From: CAIOZW01 sp049317725
GTDB taxonomy: Bacteria; Acidobacteriota; Blastocatellia; RBC074
Direction of reading: 5' to 3'
Length of the DNA: 26,862 nt
NCBI GenBank assembly: GCA_049317725.1
Contig: JBMOHS010000034.1
Coordinates: 1-26,862 of the forward strand
A model generated the notes under the pieces. That model had not been told where the DNA came from. It ran no database searches and was given only the letters and a program-made list of their open reading frames with translations. The number at the start of each line of letters is the position of its first letter. The first letter of the stretch is position 1. Positions 7,479 to 15,522 of this stretch are shown here, piece after piece. A program made the position numbers and the translations under genes.

Positions 7479-8402
7479 CTATCGAGTCGGGGGGAGGACT
7501 GAACCTGCTGCCGCAACCGCAATCGCCCCGGCAATCGCGGCATTCTGCTGCAAGAGCGCGACGTTGACCCGCAGGGTCCGCTGGTTCGAGTGGTCGGCCA
7601 GCCAGGCGAGCAGGTAAGGTGTCACCTCCTTGCCGCGAACCCCGCTTTCCTTCGCTGCCTCGAGCGCCTCTTCGATCCAGACACCAACTTGGGCCTCTGG
7701 AATGGACTCCTCCTCTGGTGGAGGAACGACGACCAGAAGTCCCGTGGTCAACCCGAGCTCCCAATGGTGACGCGCCAAGCTGGCGATCTCGGCAGGCGTC
7801 TCGACTCGCTGGTCGACCGGCAACCCGCTGGTCGTCGAATAGAAGGCGGGCAGCTCATCCGTCCCGAGCCCGATCACCGGAACACCGAGGGTCTCCAACA
7901 ACTCCCGCGTCCGCGGCAGATCGAGAATCGCCTTGGCTCCCGCACAGACCGTCACCACTGGATAACGGGCCAGCGCCATCAGATCGGCCGAGAGATCGAA
8001 GCTCGCCTCCGCGCCCCGGTGAACTCCGCCAATCCCCCCCGTCGCGAAGACACGAATTCCGGCGAGGCACGCTAGATGAAGACTGGCCGCAACCGTCGTC
8101 GCGCCCCACTCCCCCCGACTGACCACCGCCGCAAAATTGGCGGGATTAACCTTGCGGACCCCGGATCGGGTGGCCAACGCACGCAGCTCCACCTCCTCCA
8201 GCCCCACCGTCGGCACTCCCTTGAGGATGGCCATCGTCGCCGGCAGGGCCCCTGCCGACCTGACTGCCGCCTCGCAGGCCAGTGCCGTCGCCAAGTTTTC
8301 CGGAGCGGGAAGCCCGTGTGCAATGACTGTCGACTCCAACGCCACGACCGGCTCTCCCATCCCCAGCGCGCGCTCGACCACAGGCATGACTCGTAGCCCC
8401 AT
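7479..8402 (-). CDS. psuG: Pseudouridine-5'-phosphate glycosidase
   Basis: A 307-residue enzyme that interconverts pseudouridine 5'-phosphate with uracil and ribose 5-phosphate by cleaving the C-C glycosidic bond (Mn2+-dependent in the family). Family motifs are clear: VALESTVIAHGLP near the N-terminus, ATMAILKG, GATTVAASL, FATGGIGGVHRGAEASFD, VCAGAKAILD and LPAFY. The length matches E. coli PsuG (about 312). The ORF is open back to 8684; the ATG at 8402 is preferred because of GGGGGAGG four bases upstream and the homologous N-terminus. An ATG at 8423 is an alternative. No pseudouridine kinase gene (psuK) is in the window, so the source of the phosphorylated substrate is not explained here. 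The gene heads the minus-strand run that continues with the ABC permease. Confidence 0.93.
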   Translation of the reverse strand: MGLRVMPVVERALGMGEPVVALESTVIAHGLPAPENLATALACEAAVRSAGALPATMAILKGVPTVGLEEVELRALATRSGVRKVNPANFAAVVSRGEWGATTVAASLHLACLAGIRVFATGGIGGVHRGAEASFDLSADLMALARYPVVTVCAGAKAILDLPRTRELLETLGVPVIGLGTDELPAFYSTTSGLPVDQRVETPAEIASLARHHWELGLTTGLLVVVPPPEEESIPEAQVGVWIEEALEAAKESGVRGKEVTPYLLAWLADHSNQRTLRVNVALLQQNAAIAGAIAVAAAGSVLPPTR

Positions 8403-8427
8403 CTCGCCTCCCCCTTCTGCCATCTCT

Positions 8428-8461
8428 GTCCGCCTTCCCTTGAAAATCAAAGGGGGCGGAC
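8428..8461. promoter_or_regulatory. 34-bp imperfect palindrome between divergent psuG and glgC
   Basis: The outer arms GTCCGCC (8428-8434) and GGCGGAC (8455-8461) are perfect inverted repeats. Inside them CCC/GGG and TTGA/TCAA also pair, leaving a 3-nt loop (8444-8446), one 1-nt bulge and one 2-nt bulge; 14 base pairs in total. It sits 5 bases upstream of the alternative psuG ATG and about 60 bases upstream of glgC. It could be an operator for a dimeric regulator or an RNA hairpin in the psuG leader; no T-run argues against a terminator. Confidence 0.55.
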
Positions 8462-8523
8462 TTATGCTCAACACTCTGGTCAGCTTAGCCCAGGACCACC
8501 GCCGCACCAAGCAAGGAGTGCCT

Positions 8524-9804
8524 ATGAAGGATCGCAACTTAGCTGTCATCCTGGGAGGCGGACAGGGGTCACGCCTTTTCCCCCTTACCCAGCAACGATC
8601 GAAACCGGCTGTTCCATTTGGCGGGAAGTACCGTCTGATCGACATTACTGTCTCGAACTGCATCAACTCGGGGATCGACAACATCTACGTCCTGACCCAG
8701 TTCAACTCCGCCTCCCTCAATCGACACATCGCCCAGACCTACCGCTTGAGCCGGTTCTCCGATGGCTTTGTCGAGATTCTCGCCGCCGAGCAGACGCCCG
8801 AGAACCGCAACTGGTTCCAGGGAACCGCCGACGCTGTCCGACAGGTCATGCTTCATCTCGAAGATTATCGGCCAGAGCGCGTGCTGATTCTCTCAGGCGA
8901 TCACCTCTACCAGATGAATTATCAGAAGTTCATCGACAACCACATCGAGACGAACGCCGACGTCTCGATCTCCGTCATTCCGACGGACGCCTCGCGCGCC
9001 TCCAGTTTTGGACTGCTCAAGACTGACGACCGCGGACGCATCGTCGAGTTTCGCGAAAAGCCCCCTCCGGATCAGTTGCCCGGAATGCTCGTCGACACGA
9101 CACGACTCGGCCTGAGCCCTGCCGCGGCGACCGAACGTTGCTACCTCGCCTCGATGGGTGTCTATCTCTTCAACATGCCCACCCTCCGTGAGATGCTCGC
9201 CGATGAACGGTTCACCGATTTCGGAGGGGAGCTGATTCCGGCGGCGATCGAGCGCCACCAGGTGCAAGCCTACCTCTTCAAGGACCATTGGGAAGACATC
9301 GGAACGATCAAGTCCTTCTTTGACGCCAACCTTGACCTTGCCAAAGTCAAGCCCGATTTCAACCTCTACGACGCAAAATCGCCGATCTACACCCACCCGC
9401 GCTCGCTGCCCGGCAGCAAGTACCTCGACTGTGTCATTCGCCAATCACTCATCTCGGAAGGCTGCATCCTCAACCAAGTGACCATCGAAGAGAGCGTCAT
9501 CGGCATCCGTTCCCGCGTCGAGAAGTACTCCCGTCTCGAGACGACACTCATGCTCGGGGCGGACCACTTCCAGACGATCGATGAGCTGGATGCGGATCGG
9601 GCCATCGGTCGCCCCTGCGTCGGCGTCGGCGAGAATACGATCATCCGACGGGCCATTCTCGACAAGAACTCGCGGATTGGCTCCAACGTTCGAATCCTCA
9701 ACGAAGCCAGGCTGCAACATTTCGATGGAGAGAACTACTTCATTCGGGAAGGCATCGTCATCATTCCGAAAGGCGCGACAATCCCTGATGGAACGGTCAT
9801 CTAG
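8524..9804 (+). CDS. glgC: Glucose-1-phosphate adenylyltransferase (ADP-glucose pyrophosphorylase)
   Basis: A 426-residue enzyme making ADP-glucose from ATP and glucose 1-phosphate, the committed step of bacterial glycogen synthesis. The N-terminal nucleotidyltransferase domain has GGGQGSRLFPLT (residues 11-22), SKPAVPFGGKYRLID (26-40), WFQGTADAVRQ (97-107) and SGDHLYQMNY (124-133). EDIGTIKSFFDAN closes the catalytic domain, and the C-terminal third shows the hexapeptide-like pattern of a left-handed beta-helix. The sequence resembles the plant/cyanobacterial-type enzyme more than the E. coli one. The ATG at 8524 has AAGGAG five bases upstream; longer in-frame starts (8464 or earlier) lie in the divergent region and lack conservation. 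The gene overlaps plsC by 17 bases. No other glycogen gene is present in the window. Confidence 0.95.
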   Translation: MKDRNLAVILGGGQGSRLFPLTQQRSKPAVPFGGKYRLIDITVSNCINSGIDNIYVLTQFNSASLNRHIAQTYRLSRFSDGFVEILAAEQTPENRNWFQGTADAVRQVMLHLEDYRPERVLILSGDHLYQMNYQKFIDNHIETNADVSISVIPTDASRASSFGLLKTDDRGRIVEFREKPPPDQLPGMLVDTTRLGLSPAAATERCYLASMGVYLFNMPTLREMLADERFTDFGGELIPAAIERHQVQAYLFKDHWEDIGTIKSFFDANLDLAKVKPDFNLYDAKSPIYTHPRSLPGSKYLDCVIRQSLISEGCILNQVTIEESVIGIRSRVEKYSRLETTLMLGADHFQTIDELDADRAIGRPCVGVGENTIIRRAILDKNSRIGSNVRILNEARLQHFDGENYFIREGIVIIPKGATIPDGTVI

Positions 9805-10564
9805 CCCTGTGTCACTCTCACCCTCTCCCCAGTTCTCGTGGCGGGGGCGCCTCCACTACCTCTTCATGTTCCTGGTGGGGGGGATATTGATGCTGATCAT
9901 CGGCATTCCCGCCATTGCCACGGGAATGCTGCTGCGCAGTCTCTTCGGAATCGAGGATCTGATCTTCGCCCCGGCACGGGTTGCGGTTCGGATCTATCTT
10001 TGGCTGACAGGCGTCAAGGTAACGGTCTCCGGATTGGAGCTGCTCGATCGACGTCAGACATACGTCTTTGTCGCCAATCACCAGAGCAATCTCGATCCTC
10101 CGCTCCTCTTCTGCTACCTCCCGCACAACGTCGGAGGGATCGCCAAACAGGAGCTGGAGAAGATCCCGTTCTTCCGGCAAGGCTTCCGGCTCGCCCACAT
10201 CGTCCCGATCGACCGGCGGAACCGGGAGAGCGCCATCCGCAGCACCCGGCGCGGTGCGGACGAGCTGCGCCGGGGAAATAGCCTCATGGCCTTTCCCGAA
10301 GGCACACGCAGCCCTGATGGGCGATTGCGTGAGTTCAAAAAGGGAGTCTTCTATATGGCGGTTGAGGCGGGAGTCCCGGTCGTCCCCATCGTCTTCAACG
10401 ACACGCGAAAGGTGATGCCGAAGTTGGGGGGAATCGTCGAACCCGGTCCCGTCTCGATGCAGATCCTTGCCCCGATCGAGACACGAGAGTATACCGAAGA
10501 GACGACACCGGAACTGGTCAGACGCGTCCGCAACCTGATCGAACCCCTTGTCCGGGTCGATTGA
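9788..10564 (+). CDS. plsC: 1-acyl-sn-glycerol-3-phosphate acyltransferase (PlsC family)
   Basis: A 258-residue membrane-associated acyltransferase that would convert lysophosphatidic acid to phosphatidic acid. One or two hydrophobic segments lie at residues 24-50. The catalytic HX4D motif is NHQSNLD (His98, Asp103), the substrate-binding motif FPEGTRSPDG is at 169-178, and VPVVPI at 196-201 is the fourth motif. The ATG at 9788 overlaps the end of glgC by 17 bases in another frame, which suggests translational coupling; an ORF open back to 9581 lies inside glgC and is not used. It converges on the DUF420 gene with only 18 bases between the two stops. Confidence 0.9.
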   Translation: MERSSSPVSLSPSPQFSWRGRLHYLFMFLVGGILMLIIGIPAIATGMLLRSLFGIEDLIFAPARVAVRIYLWLTGVKVTVSGLELLDRRQTYVFVANHQSNLDPPLLFCYLPHNVGGIAKQELEKIPFFRQGFRLAHIVPIDRRNRESAIRSTRRGADELRRGNSLMAFPEGTRSPDGRLREFKKGVFYMAVEAGVPVVPIVFNDTRKVMPKLGGIVEPGPVSMQILAPIETREYTEETTPELVRRVRNLIEPLVRVD

Positions 10565-10582
10565 GGCAGGGGGGCTGACTCT

Positions 10583-10999
10583 TCAGGCCAGATGATAGAG
10601 CATCCAGTAGACGACCACACCCGTCACGGAGACGTAGAGCCAAAGCGGCAAGGTCCAACGGGCAATGCGTCGATGCCCTGGCCGATCGTCCCGTAGAGCT
10701 CTCGCCACCGTCACCAGGATCAACGGAAGGATGACGACGGCCAGGATCGTGTGGCTCGTCAGAATCGTCAAATAGATCGTCCGGAGAAGCCCTGTCCCCT
10801 GAAAACGGGTCGATCCATGGTGATAGTGGTAGAAGAGGTACGAAGCGAGAAAGAGCGCAGACGTGCCCAGGGCACTGCCCATACAGATCCGGTGCGCTTG
10901 AATGCGCCGCTGCATGATCAACCGCCATCCAGCGAGGAGAAGAATCGCACTGGTGCTGTTGAGAATCGCGTTGAGTGTCGGAAGATCGCTTATCGTCAT
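10583..10999 (-). CDS. DUF420 membrane protein (YozB-like), oxidase-linked
   Basis: A 138-residue protein with four predicted membrane helices. It carries conserved-looking histidines in QAHR (about residue 36), FYHYHH (about 57-61) and TSHT (about 82), and matches the DUF420 family. Members are usually encoded beside cytochrome oxidase genes, and a role in heme or copper handling has been suggested but is not established. The ATG at 10999 overlaps the stop of the subunit III gene as ATGA. A longer ORF reading to 11263 lies antisense-like inside the coxC coding region in a different frame and is not used. Confidence 0.8.
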   Translation of the reverse strand: MTISDLPTLNAILNSTSAILLLAGWRLIMQRRIQAHRICMGSALGTSALFLASYLFYHYHHGSTRFQGTGLLRTIYLTILTSHTILAVVILPLILVTVARALRDDRPGHRRIARWTLPLWLYVSVTGVVVYWMLYHLA

Positions 11000-11691
11000 C
11001 CTCCCTGCCCCCCTTGCCAGAAAAAGATCAGTGCCCAAAGATAGAGCCAGAGTCCACCCAGAAAATGCCAGTAGAGCGCCATCATATCGACCGAAACACG
11101 TCGACGAAGCACCGTCCATGATTCGGCCCGTCGCCAGACCAAATAGACGAGCCCGAGCAGGCCGCCGAGCAAGTGGGCCCCGTGAAGACCTGTGAAGAGA
11201 TAGGCGTAGCCACTGCGAAAGTTCCGGTTGACATAGAATCCAGCGTCGGAGAGGGCTTGCCAAGCGAAGAGCTGCGCGACGAGAAAGCCCAATCCTAGCA
11301 GCATCGTGAGCCCGACCCAGAGCTGAAAGGGCCGCTCAAGGCGACGCCGGAGCGCACGCCGGGCGATCTCCAAGGTCAGACTGCTCAGGAGAATCAGGAG
11401 CGTACTCACCCAAAGTACCTGTGGCATGACGATGGGCTTTCGCTGCGCTCCATTGAAGACGTAGAAGACAGTCAGTGCAAGAAAGAGGATGGCGACACTG
11501 ACCAAGGTCAGCCACATTCCCAGGCGATACCCTTCCAACGGAGGAGTGCGGTCAGACGCAGCCGGATAGGACGAACCATCTCCGCCGCCCCCTCTTCCAC
11601 TGGGCAGATCGTCGCGTCCACGCCCAAACGAGCCAGCCCCCCCTTCGGGCGCTTTCACCCGCCGTGGTTCTGTTGTCGACCCAATTGGCAC
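10996..11691 (-). CDS. Heme-copper oxidase subunit III
   Basis: A 231-residue protein with about 55 Gly/Ser/Arg-rich residues at the N-terminus followed by five predicted membrane helices, as in the short form of cytochrome oxidase subunit III. Diagnostic segments are FTGLHGAHLLGG (167-178) and YWHFLGGLWLYLW (207-219). A GTG at 11691 with AAGGAGG five bases upstream is preferred to an ATG at 11763. Subunits I and II are not encoded nearby: upstream is the TonB-dependent receptor and its terminator, downstream the overlapping DUF420 gene. NorE-like accessory proteins of nitric oxide reductase belong to the same superfamily and remain an alternative, so no gene symbol is given. Confidence 0.85.
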   Translation of the reverse strand: MPIGSTTEPRRVKAPEGGAGSFGRGRDDLPSGRGGGGDGSSYPAASDRTPPLEGYRLGMWLTLVSVAILFLALTVFYVFNGAQRKPIVMPQVLWVSTLLILLSSLTLEIARRALRRRLERPFQLWVGLTMLLGLGFLVAQLFAWQALSDAGFYVNRNFRSGYAYLFTGLHGAHLLGGLLGLVYLVWRRAESWTVLRRRVSVDMMALYWHFLGGLWLYLWALIFFWQGGQGG

Positions 11692-11874
11692 GATCCCCTC
11701 CTTGCCCCCAGCCCTCCTTCTCCGGTTCCTGGCCAGTACAGAGAAGATCGCCCCCTCACCCACACCTCGATCTTCTCTTGCACCCTCTCAAGTCCGTCAC
11801 TCTAGGGGAAGAACGTGGAAAAAGTGTGTCAGAAGCGGCGCGGAGAGAGCAGGAAAGACCGACCGAAAACAACG

Positions 11875-11908
11875 TCGGCGGGAAGGGGAACCAGCCCCTC
11901 CCCGCCGA
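11875..11908 (-). terminator. Rho-independent-type terminator of the TonB-receptor gene
   Basis: A 14-bp GC-rich stem with one mismatch and a 6-nt loop lies 18 bases past the receptor stop codon. On the minus strand it is followed by a T-rich stretch (CGTTGTTTTCGG). It separates the receptor from the oxidase subunit III gene. Confidence 0.8.
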
Positions 11909-11926
11909 TCATTAGCGCCGGACCGA

Positions 11927-14900
11927 CTACCAGTTGTAGCGGATGCCGATCTGGACCTGACGTGGATCGAAGGCCGAGGTAAAGCCCAACGGCTGCGTCG
12001 GCTTACGATCGGCACGCCCACGAAGATTGAAGTCGGCCAAGGGTGCCGCTCCCGTCAAGTTGCAGGGGATGATCTGTCCCGTAGTGTCGGTACAGGCTCC
12101 GCCGAGCGTGTTGTTGATGCCAGCGAAGTTGGTCCGATTGAAGAGGTTGAAGCCCTCGAGGGTAATTTCGAGAAACCGGCTGTCCCGGACAAGAAACCGC
12201 CGGGAAAGGCGCAGATCGACGCTGTAGAAGGCGGCACCTGTTCCCGTGTTGCGGCCCGCCTGACCCGGCCGATCGGACTGGGGACGTCCATCGGCGTTGG
12301 CGTCAAACCCGAGCAGCAGGTTGAACGGGCGTCCACTCTGCGCGACAAAGATCGGTGCGAGCATCCAGTCCCGCAGAAATGCGTTCTTCGACGAACTCTG
12401 CAGAACCCCACTGAAGACGAAGCGGTGGCGCTGATCAAACGCGGAGAGCGATCGATCGAGCCGGACGTTGAGTGGATTCTGCGACGAGAAATCGCTGTTG
12501 AAGTCGGTGACCTCGTCGATCGCCTTGGCGAGCGTGTAGTGCGCGTTGAGGCTGAAGTTGTTCGCGAACCGCTTCTGCACCTGCAGGGTCATCCCGTGAT
12601 AGAACGAGTTGGCAGACATCTGGTAGACGTTGTCCTGCAGAATCAACGGGTTGCGAAAATCGGAACTGCCCCCCGGAGCCGGGAAGCGAACGAAGGTCGG
12701 TCCTCCCAATGGATTGAGGGGATTGACCGGGCCCGTCGCCCGGAACTGATTGATGTCCCGGTTAATCGATTGGTGCAGTCCACGAACGAAGAGGTACCCG
12801 GCGTCGAGCGAGAATCCCCCGCCGAGGTCCCGCTGAATGCCAAAGCTCGACTGGTAGCTCGTCGGATTGCGGTACCCCGGCGCCAAGCGGAAGCGCACTT
12901 CGAGCGGAGCCCCCGGACCGGGCGTGATCGGCCGGGCGTTGGGCGTCCCTGCCGGCGGAAGGACCTGTTGCACATCCGCCAACGTGATCGGACGCGAGAA
13001 GAAGTTGGTCCGTGCCGCCAAGCCGCTGAACATGTCGAACGAACGCGGCAGGCCAAAGTTGTTGGTCGTCGGAGTCGCCAGCACGATGAAGATGCTCGTC
13101 GGATCATTGAACCCGCCCAGCTCCCGCGTCACATTGGCGACTGCCTGGTTGAGGAATCCGACAAAGATTCCGCCACCGCCACGAATGACCGTCTTCCCAT
13201 CCCCTTTCGGATCCCACGAAAAGCTGGCCCGGGGCTGCCAATCCCGATAGGACGTCGGGACGAAGAAGGGCTCGTCGTTGATCGAGTACCGCAACCCAAG
13301 GTTGAGGGTGAAGTTCTGCCGAATCTGCCAGGCATCCTGCAGGTAGAACCCATAGCGTCCCATCCAACCCGACGCTTCCGCATCCCCAAATCCCTGCTGG
13401 TAGAGCAGCGGCAGACCAAAATTGAACGCCTGGAGCGAGTTGATCGGCGCCGCCAGCGACGGCAGGAGGCTCGGCTGATTCTGGGTCAGGAAGCCCTGCA
13501 GTTGCTGCAACACCGCCGGCCCCAGCGCCGGGTTGAGCGCAATCACATTACTCAACGGGATCGCCGCACCAAAATTGAAGCGCCCGCCAAAGTAGGTCTC
13601 GTTGTTCGTCGAGATGTCGTGGAGGAAGACCGACGCCCCCATCCGCAGGGTGTGGGCGCCCTTGATCATCGTCAGGTTGTCGTAGACATCGTAGTGGCGC
13701 TCGATCGTCTTCGAGGGGAGGAAGATGTCCCGGCCAAAGTTCCCAAACCCTTCGATGTTGAACTCCGGCCCGGACGGGTCATTCGGAATGAAGCTGTTCC
13801 GGGTGTAGCTGTACTGGAGTTTGACCTCATTGATCGTCGTGGACGAAAACTGATAGGTATGAGACGCGACCACGCCGCCATTCCAGGCATCGAAGGTGCG
13901 CCCGCGAGAGGTCGCCGTCAACTGTCCTGCCGCCTGATTCTCGAAGAAGCTGTCGGTGACATTGAAGCGGATGTACCCGGAGCTGCGGTCACTGAAGGTG
14001 TGATCGACTCGGGTCGAAAACTGCGTCTGCGACTCCTGGAAAGGAAACTGGCCACTGGCGTCCGTGAAGAGGCGAATGGTGCGAGGGTAGGCCTGCGGAG
14101 TGGTCGTCAGTGCGCCACGCAGTCCTGCCGCCAGGGGAGCGAAGGGGGCGACCCCCGAAAGGAAGTTGATCAGGGCATTCTGTGAGCCGGTCGGCTGGAA
14201 GATGGTCGGATCGTTGAGCAGGTTGACAAAGGCCGACCGCTCCTGCGAGAGCCGCTCAAAGACACCAAAGAAGAAGGTTCGATCCCGGCGGATCGGGCCT
14301 CCAATCGATCCCCCATACTGCTGGCGGTTGAAGGGGGACTGGCCATCCGGATTGAAATCGAAGGCATTGCGTGCGTCCAACGACCGGTCGCGGAAGAGGC
14401 CGAAGAGGCTGCCGTGAAGGTCGTTCGCCCCGGACTTCGAGACGATGTTGACGACTCCTCCGGCCGATCCGGCATACTCCGCACTGAAGCTGTTGCGGAT
14501 CACCTGGAACTCCTGAACACCTTCCTGGCTCAAGGTTGCCTGCACGCCCCCTGAGGAGTTGAGAGTCTCGGCGCCATCGATCTGCACCATATTCCCGCGG
14601 CCATTGTTGCCGCCGAAGGAGAGCCCCGATTGAGGTGTCTGCGCCACCCGAAAGTCGGAAGAGTCGGCGATGTTATCGGAGTCGGCCACTCCTGGGGTCA
14701 ACAATGCGTAGTCGAGGAAGTTGCGTCGATTGATCGGGAGGTTGACAATCTGCTTGCCATCGATCACCGACGACTGCTCGGTCCGATTGGTCTCAACCAC
14801 CTCGGCCCCCGCGACAATGTCGACCCGTACCTCCAGTCCCCCTGGTGTCAACCGGAAGGGAAGGTTGGCCTGCTGGCCGACCGTCAGCTCGATGCGGAGG

Positions 14901-15181
14901 CTGCTGGCGGTAAATCCGGTCGCCTCCACTTTGACCTCGTACTGACTGGGCAGAAGCCCGATCACCACATACTGGCCATTCGCGTCGGTCGTCACGACCC
15001 GGCTGGTCCCCTTGGCGAGATCGGTCAGGACCACCTTGGCACCGGGAATGACCGCGCCGGTCGGGTCCGTCACATCTCCCCGTAACTCCGCCGTCGTGCC
15101 AGCCCCCTGCGCCAACCCAGGGAAGACCAGACACGCAACGGTCAAAAAGATCGCTGCTGCCATGCCTAGTTGTTGTCTCAT
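11927..15181 (-). CDS. Oar-like TonB-dependent receptor with carboxypeptidase-regulatory N-domain
   Basis: A 1084-residue outer-membrane protein. A signal peptide covers residues 1 to about 26 (cleavage near GLAQGAG). Residues about 30-115 form a carboxypeptidase-D regulatory-like beta domain (ELRGDVTDPTGAVIPGAKV, then DANGQYVVIGLLPSQYEVKVEATGF). A plug-like segment follows (VDGAET-type motif VQIDGAETLNSSGG near residue 200), then a long beta-barrel ending in aromatic IRYNW, typical for barrel insertion. The family is abundant in Acidobacteriota and Myxococcota (Oar), where uptake of oligosaccharides or peptides and export roles have been proposed. AAGGAG sits six bases before the ATG. It is a single-gene unit with its own terminator; no TonB/ExbBD or SusD-like gene is adjacent, so the substrate is not indicated. 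Confidence 0.92.
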   Translation of the reverse strand: MRQQLGMAAAIFLTVACLVFPGLAQGAGTTAELRGDVTDPTGAVIPGAKVVLTDLAKGTSRVVTTDANGQYVVIGLLPSQYEVKVEATGFTASSLRIELTVGQQANLPFRLTPGGLEVRVDIVAGAEVVETNRTEQSSVIDGKQIVNLPINRRNFLDYALLTPGVADSDNIADSSDFRVAQTPQSGLSFGGNNGRGNMVQIDGAETLNSSGGVQATLSQEGVQEFQVIRNSFSAEYAGSAGGVVNIVSKSGANDLHGSLFGLFRDRSLDARNAFDFNPDGQSPFNRQQYGGSIGGPIRRDRTFFFGVFERLSQERSAFVNLLNDPTIFQPTGSQNALINFLSGVAPFAPLAAGLRGALTTTPQAYPRTIRLFTDASGQFPFQESQTQFSTRVDHTFSDRSSGYIRFNVTDSFFENQAAGQLTATSRGRTFDAWNGGVVASHTYQFSSTTINEVKLQYSYTRNSFIPNDPSGPEFNIEGFGNFGRDIFLPSKTIERHYDVYDNLTMIKGAHTLRMGASVFLHDISTNNETYFGGRFNFGAAIPLSNVIALNPALGPAVLQQLQGFLTQNQPSLLPSLAAPINSLQAFNFGLPLLYQQGFGDAEASGWMGRYGFYLQDAWQIRQNFTLNLGLRYSINDEPFFVPTSYRDWQPRASFSWDPKGDGKTVIRGGGGIFVGFLNQAVANVTRELGGFNDPTSIFIVLATPTTNNFGLPRSFDMFSGLAARTNFFSRPITLADVQQVLPPAGTPNARPITPGPGAPLEVRFRLAPGYRNPTSYQSSFGIQRDLGGGFSLDAGYLFVRGLHQSINRDINQFRATGPVNPLNPLGGPTFVRFPAPGGSSDFRNPLILQDNVYQMSANSFYHGMTLQVQKRFANNFSLNAHYTLAKAIDEVTDFNSDFSSQNPLNVRLDRSLSAFDQRHRFVFSGVLQSSSKNAFLRDWMLAPIFVAQSGRPFNLLLGFDANADGRPQSDRPGQAGRNTGTGAAFYSVDLRLSRRFLVRDSRFLEITLEGFNLFNRTNFAGINNTLGGACTDTTGQIIPCNLTGAAPLADFNLRGRADRKPTQPLGFTSAFDPRQVQIGIRYNW

Positions 15182-15522
15182 ATCTTGCTCCTTATCTCCT
15201 CTACTCCTTTGCGTTTCAATTTCTCATTCACTCAGTTGTTTTCCGCACCACTCAGATGGGCTTCTTGGGGGCCTCTAGCGCAAGGTTCTCTGCCGCGGGG
15301 TGGCACTGCTCCCGCTTCCACGGAGAATTGTCGACCTTGCCCTCACCACTGGGGAGGAAAGGTCCCTTCAACCTGACTTTCGATTGGAGAAAAACCCAAA
15401 AAATACGATAGCAGAGAGAGAAAGGCGGCGAAAGTCAGGAGAGCAGATGAGAGAAAATCGGGAAACGTCGGGGGCTCGGTCCATTCCTTCGCCCCCCTTC
15501 TCTGCCGCCTCCCCTCCACCAG
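15182..15522. other. Gap between carA stop and TonB-receptor start
   Basis: This 341-bp stretch should hold the end of the carA transcript and the promoter of the receptor gene. It contains an 11-bp inverted repeat (15372-15439) around an A/T-rich centre, and a weaker GGGGGC/GCCCCC pairing with a 15-nt loop at 15470-15496 just after carA. I found no convincing promoter and no RNA gene. Short ORFs crossing it show no recognisable protein. Confidence 0.5.
15372..15439. repeat. 11-bp perfect inverted repeat flanking an A-tract
   Basis: CCTGACTTTCG (15372-15382) is repeated in inverse orientation as CGAAAGTCAGG (15429-15439), separated by 46 bases. The spacer contains two A-runs on the plus strand (T-runs on the minus strand). 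A long-loop hairpin, a pair of operator half-sites, or a small RNA fold are all possible. The flanks do not extend the match. Confidence 0.65.

Noticed and set aside
11702..14185. An 827-residue plus-strand ORF opposite the TonB-receptor and oxidase genes
   Set aside because: Its product is very rich in Arg, Glu and Val with no domain or signal peptide. The opposite strand has a clear signal peptide, conserved domains and a barrel end signature. Long antisense ORFs are expected from GC-rich codon use.
15190..15230. Promoter-like TTGAAA-N17-GATAAG directly before the TonB-receptor start
   Set aside because: The -10 would overlap the ribosome binding site and give a nearly leaderless message despite a strong Shine-Dalgarno, so it is unlikely to be the real promoter.
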